A DNA stretch of 64,000 nt from an uncultured Acidobacteriota bacterium (GTDB lineage Bacteria > Acidobacteriota > Terriglobia > Bryobacterales > Bryobacteraceae). The stretch covers positions 124,001-188,000 of the forward strand of contig CADEFM010000006.1 of the NCBI GenBank assembly GCA_902826605.1. Direction: 5' to 3'. Numbering within the stretch: the stretch's first letter is position 1; each line of letters starts with the position of its first letter. Below, one piece after another: positions 52,288 to 61,210 of this stretch. A model generated the notes under the pieces. That model was given only the letters and a program-made list of their open reading frames with translations, did no database searches and was not told the origin of the DNA. A program made the position numbers and the translations under genes.

Positions 52288-53475
52288 ATGCAGCCCGCTA
52301 ACGACGAGTTTTACCGCATCCGAAAGCTTCCTCCTTATGTATTCGCCGTCATCAATGAGATGAAGGCGAAGGCGCGGGCGGCGCAGCTTGACGTAGTCGA
52401 CATGGGGATGGGTAATCCGGACGGCGCTACGCCCAGGCCTATCGTCAGCAAATTGGTGGAGGCGGCTCGCAATCCGCGCAACCATCGTTATTCGCTCTCA
52501 AAGGGCATTCCGAATTTGCGCGAGGAAATCGTGAAGCGCTATCAGCGCAATTACGGAGTGACGCTCGATTCGGAAAAGGAAGCGATTGTCACCATCGGAG
52601 CGAAGGACGCCCTGGCGCATTTATTGTTCGCGGTGATTGGTCCCGGCGATACGGTGGTTTCCCCTAACCCGTGTTACCCCATTCATCAATACGGCGTGAT
52701 CATGGCGGAAGGCAACGCTTGCACTCTGCCTATGCCAGATCCCGCGAGTTTTCTGCAATCGCTTGAAGATGTCTATCGCTCGGCGGCGAAACCGCCTCGC
52801 ATGATTCTGATTTCGTTCCCGCACAATCCGACGACGCAGTGCGTGGACTTGAATTTCATGAAAGAGATCGTGCGATTGGCGCGGCATCACGGCACGATGG
52901 TAGTGCACGACTTCGCCTATGCCGATATTGCCTTTGACGGGTATAAGCCTCCCAGCATTCTGGAAGTGGAAGGCGCGAAGGAAGTAGCAGTCGAAATTTT
53001 TTCCATGTCGAAAAGCTACAACATGGCGGGATGGCGCATCGGGTTCTGCCTGGGTAACCCGAAAATGATCGCGGCGCTGGCGCGCATTAAGAGCTACTTG
53101 GATTACGGTGTATTTCAACCGCTGCAAATCGCCTCGATCATTGCGCTCCGGGAGTGCGAGGAAGAGACCAAGAAGATTTGTGAAGTGTACCGCAAGCGTC
53201 GCGATGTGCTGGTGCAGGGGCTGAATCGCGCGGGCTGGCCGGTGGAAGCGCCCAAGGGCTCGATGTTCCTGTGGGCGCCAATTCCGGAGCCTTATCGCGC
53301 TGGGGGATCCCTGGAATTTTCGAAGACATTGCTTGAGAACGCTCTGGTAGCGGTGTCGCCCGGCATTGGCTTTGGGCCGCTTGGGGAAGGGTTCGTGCGG
53401 TTTTCGTTTATTGAGAATCCGCAGAGAATCCGGCAAGCGACAGCGGCGATCAAGAAGATGTTGAAGGGCAGCTAA
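52288..53475 (+). CDS. alaC: Alanine-type aminotransferase (AlaC-like)
   Basis: A 395-residue class I PLP enzyme. Visible marks are DMGMGNPDGATP near 38, SFPHNPTTQCVDL near 173, the cofactor aspartate in VVHDFAYADIAFDG near 206 and the Schiff-base lysine in SMSKSYNMAGWRIGF near 241. The length and the NPDG and HNPT motifs fit the AlaC/YfdZ branch that makes alanine from pyruvate and glutamate; LL-diaminopimelate or aspartate specificity is less likely. It follows the sulfotransferase gene by 9 bases. Confidence 0.8.
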   Translation: MQPANDEFYRIRKLPPYVFAVINEMKAKARAAQLDVVDMGMGNPDGATPRPIVSKLVEAARNPRNHRYSLSKGIPNLREEIVKRYQRNYGVTLDSEKEAIVTIGAKDALAHLLFAVIGPGDTVVSPNPCYPIHQYGVIMAEGNACTLPMPDPASFLQSLEDVYRSAAKPPRMILISFPHNPTTQCVDLNFMKEIVRLARHHGTMVVHDFAYADIAFDGYKPPSILEVEGAKEVAVEIFSMSKSYNMAGWRIGFCLGNPKMIAALARIKSYLDYGVFQPLQIASIIALRECEEETKKICEVYRKRRDVLVQGLNRAGWPVEAPKGSMFLWAPIPEPYRAGGSLEFSKTLLENALVAVSPGIGFGPLGEGFVRFSFIENPQRIRQATAAIKKMLKGS

Positions 53476-53494
53476 AGTACTGCAAGTGCGCCGC

Positions 53495-53521
53495 TTGACT
53501 AGCCACCGGAACTGATATAAT
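53495..53521 (+). promoter_or_regulatory. Predicted promoter of the CsgG-like operon
   Basis: A perfect -10 hexamer TATAAT (53516-53521) lies 15 bases after TTGACT (53495-53500). The short spacer weakens the call. The GGAGG ribosome site of the first CsgG-like gene follows after about 15 bases. Confidence 0.5.
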
Positions 53522-53548
53522 ATTTTCATTCCGTTGGAGGAAACGAGA

Positions 53549-54907
53549 ATGTTCAGACCTAACTTGTGGAGTTTGTGTGTCTTGACCCCGGTATGCGCGG
53601 CCTACGTGTGGGCACAGGCGCCGGCGGCTGCGCCGAAACCAGTGGCGCCGAAGCCGGCTGCGGCTAAGCCCGCGGCTGCAAAACCCGCTACTCCCGTGGA
53701 TAAAGTGGTCAACATGGCCACAGCGGGCCTTGGCGAAGACCTTATCATCAGGGCGATCGTCAAAGACAATCTGAAAGCCGACTTGGGCGTAGAAGACATG
53801 ATGCGCCTGAAAAAGGCTGGCGCCTCCGACAAGATTATTTCTGCGATCATGGACCCCGGCTCGGCGGGCAGCGCTCCGGCGGCCGCCGCCGCACCGGCTC
53901 CGGCTCCTGCCGCCGCACCCGTTGCTGCAGCGGTTGTCGCGCCTCCGCCTCCGCCACCGCCTCCTCCTCCGGTGGCCGTGGATCCGAAGTCCCTATTGCG
54001 GACTGCCATCATCGATGAGTTTGAATGGGCGGCCGTGAAGACCAATGCGCAGGCGGTCTTCAACACGCAGATCGACGTGGGCAAGGGCATCCGTGCGTTA
54101 ATCACCAATCGCGTAGCCACGGCAGGCAAGATCCGCATCGTGGAACGCGCCAAAATCAACACGGTGATGAAGGAACAGGATTTCGGCGCCAGCAATCGCG
54201 TGAAGCAGGGAACGAACGCGCGTATCGGCCAGATCCGCGGCGCGGACGTTTATATCATGGGCGACATCGTGGCCTTTGGGCGCGATGACCGCGACCAGCG
54301 AGTGAACGTTGGCGCGATCGCCGGTGTGCCGCGTGTTTTTGGCGGGTTACGCGTGGGCAAGAAAGAGGATAAGGCTGTCGTCGTGATCAACTACCGCATC
54401 GTCGATGCGGAAACCAGCGAAGTGATCGACACTGGCGAGGCGCGCGGTGAAAGCAAGCGCACCAGCAAAGGCATGGGCGGCATGTTCGGCGTGGGCAGCA
54501 CGGCGGCCGGCGGCGGCATTGACATGACCAGCAGCAATTTCGCCGAGACCATCATCGGTGAAGCTACCGTCGATGCGGTGGACAAGATCACCGCGGCAAT
54601 GAACGCGAAGATTCCGGGACTGCCCAAGAAGCAGATCGAAATTGAAGCCCTGGTGGCCGATGTCGCGGGCAACACTGTGACTCTGGCGGCGGGTTCCAAC
54701 GACGGAATCAATGTAGGAGACCGGTTCGAGGTCTTCAAAATTCTCTCTGAGATTAAAGATCCCAAAACCGGCGAAGTGCTCGATCAAAAAGTGGAAAAGT
54801 CCGGCGAAATGGTCATTGCTACGGTGCGTGAGCGCATCGCCACTGGAAACTACACAGGCGGCGCTGTGGCCGCGAAAACGTCCGTTGCGCGGAAGATCAT
54901 GCAGTAA
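53549..54907 (+). CDS. CsgG-like exported protein with Pro/Ala linker, copy 1
   Basis: The 452-residue product has a signal peptide (MFRPNLWSLCVLTPVCAAYVWAQ), an Ala/Pro/Lys-rich segment, a small helical domain (DKVVNMATAGLGEDLIIRAIVKD, about 50-100), a poly-Pro hinge (133-145) and a CsgG-type domain (about 150-365) with IVERAKINTVMKEQDFGASN, GADVYIMGDIVAFG and SEVIDTGEARGESKR. CsgG forms the outer-membrane pore that secretes curli subunits. No curli subunit or CsgE/F gene is near. A closely related copy follows 29 bases downstream. The ATG at 53549 follows GGAGGAAAC. Confidence 0.8.
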   Translation: MFRPNLWSLCVLTPVCAAYVWAQAPAAAPKPVAPKPAAAKPAAAKPATPVDKVVNMATAGLGEDLIIRAIVKDNLKADLGVEDMMRLKKAGASDKIISAIMDPGSAGSAPAAAAAPAPAPAAAPVAAAVVAPPPPPPPPPPVAVDPKSLLRTAIIDEFEWAAVKTNAQAVFNTQIDVGKGIRALITNRVATAGKIRIVERAKINTVMKEQDFGASNRVKQGTNARIGQIRGADVYIMGDIVAFGRDDRDQRVNVGAIAGVPRVFGGLRVGKKEDKAVVVINYRIVDAETSEVIDTGEARGESKRTSKGMGGMFGVGSTAAGGGIDMTSSNFAETIIGEATVDAVDKITAAMNAKIPGLPKKQIEIEALVADVAGNTVTLAAGSNDGINVGDRFEVFKILSEIKDPKTGEVLDQKVEKSGEMVIATVRERIATGNYTGGAVAAKTSVARKIMQ

Positions 54908-54936
54908 GTTTGGCAATTCGAACCGGAGGATTCATC

Positions 54937-55905
54937 ATGCGGAGACTACTTGGCATCGGCGTTTTATTGGCTGCGGTGGCTGGATTTGCCCCGGCGCAAT
55001 CCAAACGTTCCATGACGGTCGACGATTTTAGTTGGGCCACCGTGTCGACAGTGGTGCAGCAGATCTTCGGCACCAACGTGGATATCGGCACGGGCATCAA
55101 CGCGATGATGGTGAAGCGCATCGCGCAGGACGGCAAGTTCACCATCGTGGAGCGGCGAAAGATCAACACCGTTCTTAAGGAACAGGATTTCGGCGCGAGC
55201 AATCGCGTCAAGAAGGGCACCGGCGCACGTATCGGAGAGGTTCGCGGCGCGGATTTCACGCTGATGGGCGACATCGTAGCGTTCGGCCGCGATGACCGGC
55301 GCAATGCTGGAGCGTTGGGTGTTGCGGTGCCGGGAGCGGGCGGCGTCGGTGGATTGTCCAGAACCACTAACAAAGCTGTAGTCGTGCTGGCGTACCGGCT
55401 GGTCGATAACGAAACGTCCGAAATCGTCGCTGCGGGCGAGGCGCGCGGCGAGAGCAAACGGACGAGCACGGGCGGCTTCGCTGGAATGTGGGCGGGCGGC
55501 ACGCTGGTTGGCGGTGGATTTGCTTCCAATGCGTCTAATTTTGGCGAGACGATCATCGGCGAAGCGGTGATGGATGCCTGTGACAAACTTGCCGTGGATG
55601 TCGCAGCGCGCGCGACAGGGGCGGCGTCTTCCGCTAGAGCGGTGGAAATCGAGGCCCTGGTCGCGGACAGTTCAGGGACGTCGATGACCATTAATGCCGG
55701 TTCCTCGGCGGGCGTACAGAACGGCCAGAAGCTCACGGTCTATCACAAAGGTAAGGAGATCAAGGATCCCAAGACCGGTGAAGTGCTGGACGTGGACGTA
55801 TCGCCCATTGGCACGCTGACTATCACGAATGTGCGAGAGCGCATTGCTTCGGGAACCTATGCGGGCAGTCCCGCCGTCAACGGCGATATCGTTCGCAACC
55901 AATAA
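54937..55905 (+). CDS. CsgG-like exported protein, copy 2
   Basis: A 322-residue product with signal peptide (MRRLLGIGVLLAAVAGFAPAQ) and the CsgG-type domain alone (no N-terminal helical domain or poly-Pro hinge). It shares IVERRKINTVLKEQDFGASNRVKKGT, ADFTLMGDIVAFGRDDRR and TSEIVAAGEARGESKRTS with copy 1, so the two arose by duplication. A GGAGGATT site precedes the ATG at 54937. The next gene starts 16 bases after its stop; the three are one operon. Confidence 0.8.
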   Translation: MRRLLGIGVLLAAVAGFAPAQSKRSMTVDDFSWATVSTVVQQIFGTNVDIGTGINAMMVKRIAQDGKFTIVERRKINTVLKEQDFGASNRVKKGTGARIGEVRGADFTLMGDIVAFGRDDRRNAGALGVAVPGAGGVGGLSRTTNKAVVVLAYRLVDNETSEIVAAGEARGESKRTSTGGFAGMWAGGTLVGGGFASNASNFGETIIGEAVMDACDKLAVDVAARATGAASSARAVEIEALVADSSGTSMTINAGSSAGVQNGQKLTVYHKGKEIKDPKTGEVLDVDVSPIGTLTITNVRERIASGTYAGSPAVNGDIVRNQ

Positions 55906-55921
55906 AAGGGGGAGCCAGCGA

Positions 55922-56815
55922 ATGTTGCGCGCAATTTTTGTCGCGAGCCTGTTCGCGGTTGGCGCTTGGGCGCAGGACGTGCAGAGCGCCCTCGCTGCGG
56001 ACGTCAACATGTGGAGCGGCCAGATGAACCCGCGCATGGATGCCGCGCAGGTCATTGCCAACAGTAACCGGCTGGCGGCTGGGTATCAGGGAATGCTGCC
56101 GTACGCCGCGCGATACGGCCCCGCCGAGATCGCCCGCAATCGAGCGCTGGCCCGGCAGAGCTTTGCGTACCTTGCATGGGCGAGTTCCGCGTATGCGGCG
56201 AACCCTGCGGTGATGCAGGCGCTCACGGGAGCATATGGAACGCTGGGCGGATTCTATGGGACTCCAGGAATTGGATTCTATCCTTACGCTGCGCCCTACG
56301 CTTACGCGGGGGCGAATCGCCTGACGCGCGCCATGCTGCTGCGTGATCGAAGCAACTCGCAGCTCGAAGCGAACTTGCAGCGATGGGGGACCGCATGGGC
56401 GGCGGCGTCCTATATCGGAGGGCGGTTTTATGGCAACCTCACCAATCTGCCGGATGGTGCCGAAATGCTGCCTCCCGTGCAGCCGGCCGACATTGCGCTT
56501 GTGCCCCTTCCCGCAGTGGACGTCGAGAAACTGACTCCGGAACAGGTGGGCCAGTGGAAGGAACTCCGCGAGAATTTTCTCGGCACCGCGAAGCGCGTTC
56601 GCGAGGCGCGCGTATTGCTGGAAGAATTATCCGCAAGGTTGCGCAGTCAGGGCATGAATCTGAATCAGACGGACGCGGCAGCCGCACTCATGATGCAAGG
56701 CTTTCTGGAGGATGCCGTGGGCTTGATCGGCACCACGCAGTTTGAGCCCGCGGCCGAAGCGCTTTCACGCGCCGAATATCAACGCCGCAAACTGCGGAGC
56801 GTGACGGGACGCTAG
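55922..56815 (+). CDS. Exported partner of the CsgG-like pair, unknown function
   Basis: A 297-residue exported protein (signal peptide MLRAIFVASLFAVGAWA). It has no family that I recognise. It is Ala/Gln/Arg-rich with an aromatic Gly/Tyr stretch (GFYGTPGIGFYPYAAPYAYAGANRL) and a helical C-terminal half (LTPEQVGQWKELRENFLG, VREARVLLEELSARL). Its position, third in the operon of two CsgG-like genes, suggests a substrate or accessory factor of the same apparatus. GGGGGAGCC precedes the ATG. Confidence 0.65.
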   Translation: MLRAIFVASLFAVGAWAQDVQSALAADVNMWSGQMNPRMDAAQVIANSNRLAAGYQGMLPYAARYGPAEIARNRALARQSFAYLAWASSAYAANPAVMQALTGAYGTLGGFYGTPGIGFYPYAAPYAYAGANRLTRAMLLRDRSNSQLEANLQRWGTAWAAASYIGGRFYGNLTNLPDGAEMLPPVQPADIALVPLPAVDVEKLTPEQVGQWKELRENFLGTAKRVREARVLLEELSARLRSQGMNLNQTDAAAALMMQGFLEDAVGLIGTTQFEPAAEALSRAEYQRRKLRSVTGR

Positions 56816-56819
56816 CGGG

Positions 56820-57611
56820 TCATCGCGCTGCGAGCGATTTGCGAATCAAATCCACCGTGCGGACCACGGTACGTTCAATGAGAGCGCGGCCGATTTCCGG
56901 CGTGGAGCGGCGCGGGTCGCCTTGGATGCCGTTCTTTTCGTCACCGGCCTGGAGCTTGGCAGTGCGCACCATTTTCGGATCGACAGCCATCATCTGAGAG
57001 GTGTCACGGACGTCGGCATGGTTGCCGATTTCGTCCTTGCGAATGCCGCGCTTCATCATTTCCGCTGCATCGCCTTCGGGATCGGCGCGGTAATAACCGG
57101 CGATGGCGTGGACGCGAACGGGAGAGCCGGCCCATTCCGCGTTCAGGATGGCGGCGACTGCGTTCTGGCCTGGTTGGTTGGGTCCGCTATCCCCGATGAA
57201 CACAATATCGCGAAAGCCATGCTGTTTTAGGCTGCGGGCAGCATACTCAAGCACCTGGCGGAACACGGGTTCGGGGAGGCTAATGGTGCCGGCGAAGCGC
57301 ATGTGGCCAGTGGGCGGGTCGATGCCGCCTTCCGGAACATACGCCATCACGGGCGCGACCAGCGTTTTGCCCAGACGCCGGGCAATGAGTTCCGCATTGT
57401 GCGCGATGCGGACGTTGTGCTTGCCCAGAGCCATGTGCGGGCCGTTCTGTTCGGTGCCTCCTGTGGGGATGATCACGGTGGTCTTGCCGTCGGCGATGGC
57501 ATCGCGCACTTCGTCCCAGGTGAGTTGTTCCAGAAACACGGTGTCGGGAATCTGTGCGGATGCGGCACACGCAAGAAGGAGCGCAGCAACAGGAACCATG
57601 TATGGGTGCAT
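56820..57611 (-). CDS. Creatininase-family hydrolase, exported
   Basis: The 263-residue product starts with a signal peptide (MHPYMVPVAALLLACAASA). It then matches the creatininase fold (TVIIPTGGTEQNGPHMALGKHN with the metal-binding Glu and His residues, DIVFIGDSGPNQPGQN, HADVRDTSQM). Family members are metal-dependent amidohydrolases with diverse substrates such as creatinine, and export makes a classic cytosolic creatininase role unlikely. It converges with the CsgG-like operon. Confidence 0.85.
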   Translation of the reverse strand: MHPYMVPVAALLLACAASAQIPDTVFLEQLTWDEVRDAIADGKTTVIIPTGGTEQNGPHMALGKHNVRIAHNAELIARRLGKTLVAPVMAYVPEGGIDPPTGHMRFAGTISLPEPVFRQVLEYAARSLKQHGFRDIVFIGDSGPNQPGQNAVAAILNAEWAGSPVRVHAIAGYYRADPEGDAAEMMKRGIRKDEIGNHADVRDTSQMMAVDPKMVRTAKLQAGDEKNGIQGDPRRSTPEIGRALIERTVVRTVDLIRKSLAAR

Positions 57612-57731
57612 CGTAGTCTCCCGAACATTCTACCTTGCTGATGAACTGACGCGCTGCGGGCCGGGCGGACCACCCCGGTTAGATGTACAATTGATGGTCG
57701 GCTAGGACGCCCAGATGCCAGGAGATTGTGA

Positions 57732-58943
57732 ATGACCGCTGCAGGCCAAACGATTCTTGAGAGTCGGCACCTTCGTCTAGTTGCGGTGACTGCTGCTGCT
57801 AGCTCGATGCTGGTTGTGGCCGCGATTCGGCTCCATGCCGAAAATGGATCTCCTGGGCCGTTCGCGCAATCTTGTGGAGTTCCAGCCGGTGCATTGCCAC
57901 AGTTTCCATTGGCTCAATATCCTGTCAAACTGCCCCCCGTGTCGTTGCTGGGCGCACGCAATGATCTTCCTGTTTCTCATGCTCCGGGTGTCAGTTGGGG
58001 ACAACTGCCCGCAGGAAGGAAGTGGGGATCGACGGCGAGCATCACCATCGCTCCGGACGGAAGATTATGGGTCGTCGATCGCTGCGGTGTTTCGGGAGCC
58101 GGTGGCACCACTTGTGGAGGGGTGAATGCAAACGTCAACCCGATTTTCCAGTTCGACACCTCAGGTAAGATGCTAAAATCCTTTGGTGCGGGCATGTTTG
58201 CCAGCCCCCATAAATTGTCGGTGGATCAGCAGGGAAACCTGTGGCTTGCCGATAACGGCGGACACCAGGTCTTCAAGCTCAACCAGGATGGCAAGATTCT
58301 GATGACACTCGGCAAGAAGGGTATAGCCGGAACCGGAATGGATGAATTCGATGCGCCGACCGATGTCGCAATTGCTCCCGACGGTTCTATTTTTGTCGGT
58401 GACGGACACACGGGCGGTGGTTTGGCTAACGGCAACGCGCGTATCATGAAGTTCAACAAGGATGGGAAGTTCGTCCAGACATGGGGCAAAAAAGGCATGG
58501 GTCCGGGTGAGTTCGACCTGGTCCACACGCTCGCCTTCGACTCGCGTGGCCGGCTGTTCGTCGGCGACCGGCAGAACAACCGGCTACAAATCTTCGACCA
58601 GAATGGCAAGTTCATCGCCCAATGGTTTCAGTTTGGCCGTCCGAGTGGCATGTACATCGATAAGAACGACGTCATTTACGTAGCCGATTCGGAATCACGA
58701 GACGGGCGGACCAACACCATACCTGCTCTTCCAACGACTGGTTATGGTTATAATCTGGGCGCGCAAAGGGGCATCCGTATCGGGAGCGCACGAGATGGTT
58801 CGGTCAAGAGTTTTATTCCCGATCCGTGTCCGTATCCTTATCCAGCCGCTTCAAGTATTGCGGAAGGCGTGACGGCGGATTCCGATGGCAACGTTTACGG
58901 AGCGGATTTCCTCGGAGACGTCAGGAAGTTTATGAAGAAATAG
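57732..58943 (+). CDS. NHL-repeat beta-propeller protein, exported, copy 1
   Basis: A 403-residue protein with an N-terminal membrane/signal segment (residues 16-36) and NHL repeats forming a propeller (SITIAPDGRLWVVDRCG, HKLSVDQQGNLWLADNGGHQVFKL, FDAPTDVAIAPDGSIFVGDGHTG, FDLVHTLAFDSRGRLFVGDRQNNRLQIFD, GVTADSDGNVYGADFLG). NHL proteins bind peptides or carbohydrates or act as peptidylglycine lyases. AGGAGATTGTGA precedes the ATG. It heads a run of three related genes. Confidence 0.82.
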   Translation: MTAAGQTILESRHLRLVAVTAAASSMLVVAAIRLHAENGSPGPFAQSCGVPAGALPQFPLAQYPVKLPPVSLLGARNDLPVSHAPGVSWGQLPAGRKWGSTASITIAPDGRLWVVDRCGVSGAGGTTCGGVNANVNPIFQFDTSGKMLKSFGAGMFASPHKLSVDQQGNLWLADNGGHQVFKLNQDGKILMTLGKKGIAGTGMDEFDAPTDVAIAPDGSIFVGDGHTGGGLANGNARIMKFNKDGKFVQTWGKKGMGPGEFDLVHTLAFDSRGRLFVGDRQNNRLQIFDQNGKFIAQWFQFGRPSGMYIDKNDVIYVADSESRDGRTNTIPALPTTGYGYNLGAQRGIRIGSARDGSVKSFIPDPCPYPYPAASSIAEGVTADSDGNVYGADFLGDVRKFMKK

Positions 58944-59023
58944 GGCGCGGGCCTAGCTCCCATGCCTTGCACTTGGATTCGGTTAGAATAGAAAGCTGAT
59001 TGAGAGGGTTAGGAGACTTTATT

Positions 59024-60070
59024 ATGCAACGAATTCTGATGTCATCAGTCGCGCTGGTCGCACTGGCGGCGGCGCCGGGGTTTGCGCAGCGCAAGGCAAC
59101 CATCGAAAATGTGCCAGAAATTCCGTACACTTCCGTGCCGAATTTTTTGAAGCTGCCGGCCGGAGAGAACCTTGGCGAGTCGGTTGCGGTGGCGACCAAC
59201 TCCAGGGGCCACGTCTTTGTTTTTCACCGGAGCCACAATAACCGCCTGTTTGAATTCGACCAAGATGGCAACTTCCTCAAAGAAATCGGCGCCGGGTTCA
59301 TGGGCTTTGAATTCGCCCACTCGGTGCGTGTCGACAAGGAAGACAACATCTGGACCGTCGATGAAGGCGCCAACATGGTCACGAAGTTCAGTCCTGACGG
59401 AAAAGTGCTGATGGTGCTTGGCCACAAGCCTGGCGCTATCCTGGGCGCGGTGCCTTCGCCCGCCGGACCGAACAAACCGGCCGAAAAGTATATTTTCTGC
59501 CGTCCCACCGATGTGGGCTGGGACCCGCAGGGAAACATTTTCGTGTCCGATGGCTATTGCAATAACCGTGTCGTGAAATTCGACAAGAATGGGCGCTTCC
59601 TGGCGTCGGTGGGCAGCGAAAAGGCGGGGAAAGGTTTGGGAGAATTCGACCTACCGCACGGCTTGCAGGTAGATGGACAGGGTAATGTGTGGGTCGCGGA
59701 CCGCAGCAACTTCCGCTATCAGGTGCTCGACAACAACTTGAAGCCTATCCGCGAGATCACAAACCTGGGCGTGGGCTGGACGCTATGCATATCGCCGGGG
59801 CCGCACCAATACGCTTACCTGTCGAATTCTAACCCGAACGGGAACCGGCCGGGAACTTGGGATATTACCGGTGAAATCTATAAGACGGAACTAGATGGAA
59901 CCGTGCTCGGCAGATTTGGCCATCCCTCTAAGAATCCCCCGGGATTCCAGGTAGTTCACATGATGGATTGCCGCAATCCGAATGAGATCCTCGTGGGTGA
60001 AATCGAAGCGTGGCGCGTGCAGAAGCTGATTCTTCAGCCAACCGCAAGCAGGTCGGGGGGATCGAAATAA
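59024..60070 (+). CDS. NHL-repeat beta-propeller protein, exported, copy 2
   Basis: A 348-residue exported protein (signal peptide MQRILMSSVALVALAAAPGFA) with NHL repeats (SVRVDKEDNIWTVDEGANMVTKFS, RPTDVGWDPQGNIFVSDGYCNNRVVKFD, FDLPHGLQVDGQGNVWVADRSN). The ending PNEILVGEIEAWRVQKLIL is shared with copy 3. The ATG at 59024 follows TTAGGAGAC. It stands between copies 1 and 3, 80 and 29 bases away. Confidence 0.82.
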   Translation: MQRILMSSVALVALAAAPGFAQRKATIENVPEIPYTSVPNFLKLPAGENLGESVAVATNSRGHVFVFHRSHNNRLFEFDQDGNFLKEIGAGFMGFEFAHSVRVDKEDNIWTVDEGANMVTKFSPDGKVLMVLGHKPGAILGAVPSPAGPNKPAEKYIFCRPTDVGWDPQGNIFVSDGYCNNRVVKFDKNGRFLASVGSEKAGKGLGEFDLPHGLQVDGQGNVWVADRSNFRYQVLDNNLKPIREITNLGVGWTLCISPGPHQYAYLSNSNPNGNRPGTWDITGEIYKTELDGTVLGRFGHPSKNPPGFQVVHMMDCRNPNEILVGEIEAWRVQKLILQPTASRSGGSK

Positions 60071-60099
60071 TGGGAACGGCGGAAACCAGGAGAACATCC

Positions 60100-61125
60100 A
60101 TGAGAAAATTAATGCAAGCCGTGCTGGGCACGGTCCTAGTTGCCGGAATCCCGGCGCATGCCCAGGTCCGTGAGATTCCGTTCGACTCTGTACCGAACGC
60201 GCTGCAGCTTCCCGCCGGAATTTATCTCGGCGAAGTATCCGGCGTGGCGACGAATTCGCGCGGCGATATTTTCGTGTATACGCGCACAGGCCATCCCACG
60301 GTGACACTCGGAACTGCGCGTCCCTTCATGCACGGCGGATCGCGTTTGTTCCAGTTTGACAAAACAGGCAAGTACGTCCGCGAGATCGGCAAGGAGACTT
60401 ACGCTTTCAACTTCGGCGACCAAATCCGAGTGGATGCAAACGACAACCTGTGGGTAGTGGACCAGATGTCCGCGATGGTCGTCCGTTTCGATGGGCAAGG
60501 ACACGCAAACTTCTGGCTCGGCCGGAAACCGGAAGCGATCCCGGTTCCCGCTGTGGTTCGGCCGCCGGGAGACGGCGCGGGAGAACAGACTGATCTGTTC
60601 AACCGTCCCACGGACGTGGCCTGGGATGCGGCCGGGAATATCTTCGTGGCCGACGGCTTGGGCAATGCGCGCATCGCGAAGTTCGATAAAGAAGGAAAAT
60701 TCGTGAAGTCCTGGGGTAAGAGAGGAACTGGGAACGGTGAATTCGCCAATGTTCGCAGCATCGCGGTAGACGCGCAAGGCAACGTTTACGCCGCCGACGC
60801 CGGGAATAGGCGTATTCAGGTCTTCGACAACAATGGAACCTTCAAGACGGCCTTCACAAATGTGGGAAGCGCTCATGGGCTCTGCATCACCAAAGGAGCG
60901 AATCCGTCTCTGTACGTCTCCAACTCCAACCCGACGAATGATATCGACCGCGATGGCGAGATTTACAAGATGAAGCTGGATGGAACCATCATCGGGAAGT
61001 TCGGCCGAGCTGGAAAGTTACCGAAAGAATTCGGAACCGTGAACGCCATCGATTGCCGCGATGAGAATACGCTGTACGTTGGCGAGGTCGGCAATTTGCG
61101 GGTGCAGAAGTTAGTACTGCACTAA
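60100..61125 (+). CDS. NHL-repeat beta-propeller protein, exported, copy 3
   Basis: A 341-residue exported protein (signal peptide MRKLMQAVLGTVLVAGIPAHA). Repeats include QIRVDANDNLWVVDQMSAMVVRFD, RPTDVAWDAAGNIFVADGLGNARIAKFD, VRSIAVDAQGNVYAADAGNRRIQVFD and a C-terminal ENTLYVGEVGNLRVQKLVL. The ATG at 60100 follows AGGAGA; another in-frame ATG at 60070 overlaps the preceding stop and is less likely. Copies 2 and 3 share their beginning (PFDSVPNALQLPAGIYLGE versus IPYTSVPNFLKLPAGENLGE), evidence of duplication. Confidence 0.82.
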   Translation: MRKLMQAVLGTVLVAGIPAHAQVREIPFDSVPNALQLPAGIYLGEVSGVATNSRGDIFVYTRTGHPTVTLGTARPFMHGGSRLFQFDKTGKYVREIGKETYAFNFGDQIRVDANDNLWVVDQMSAMVVRFDGQGHANFWLGRKPEAIPVPAVVRPPGDGAGEQTDLFNRPTDVAWDAAGNIFVADGLGNARIAKFDKEGKFVKSWGKRGTGNGEFANVRSIAVDAQGNVYAADAGNRRIQVFDNNGTFKTAFTNVGSAHGLCITKGANPSLYVSNSNPTNDIDRDGEIYKMKLDGTIIGKFGRAGKLPKEFGTVNAIDCRDENTLYVGEVGNLRVQKLVLH

Positions 61126-61145
61126 GAGTAAACTCGAGTGGGCTT

Positions 61146-61178
61146 GGGTAGTGTCCTAGATCTTGCGGGGCACTACCC
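61146..61178. repeat. Inverted repeat between NHL copy 3 and the DUF5818-like gene
   Basis: GGGTAGTG (61146-61153) and CACTACCC (61171-61178) form a perfect 8-base stem, extended to about 11 by a G-T pair and two further pairs, around a 17-base centre. It lacks a T-run on either side, so it is not a standard terminator. It could be an operator, a transcript-stabilising hairpin or a remnant of a miniature mobile element. Confidence 0.5.
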
Positions 61179-61210
61179 GGGTGGCCTTCAGACGGCGCGC
61201 CGTTGTTCCC

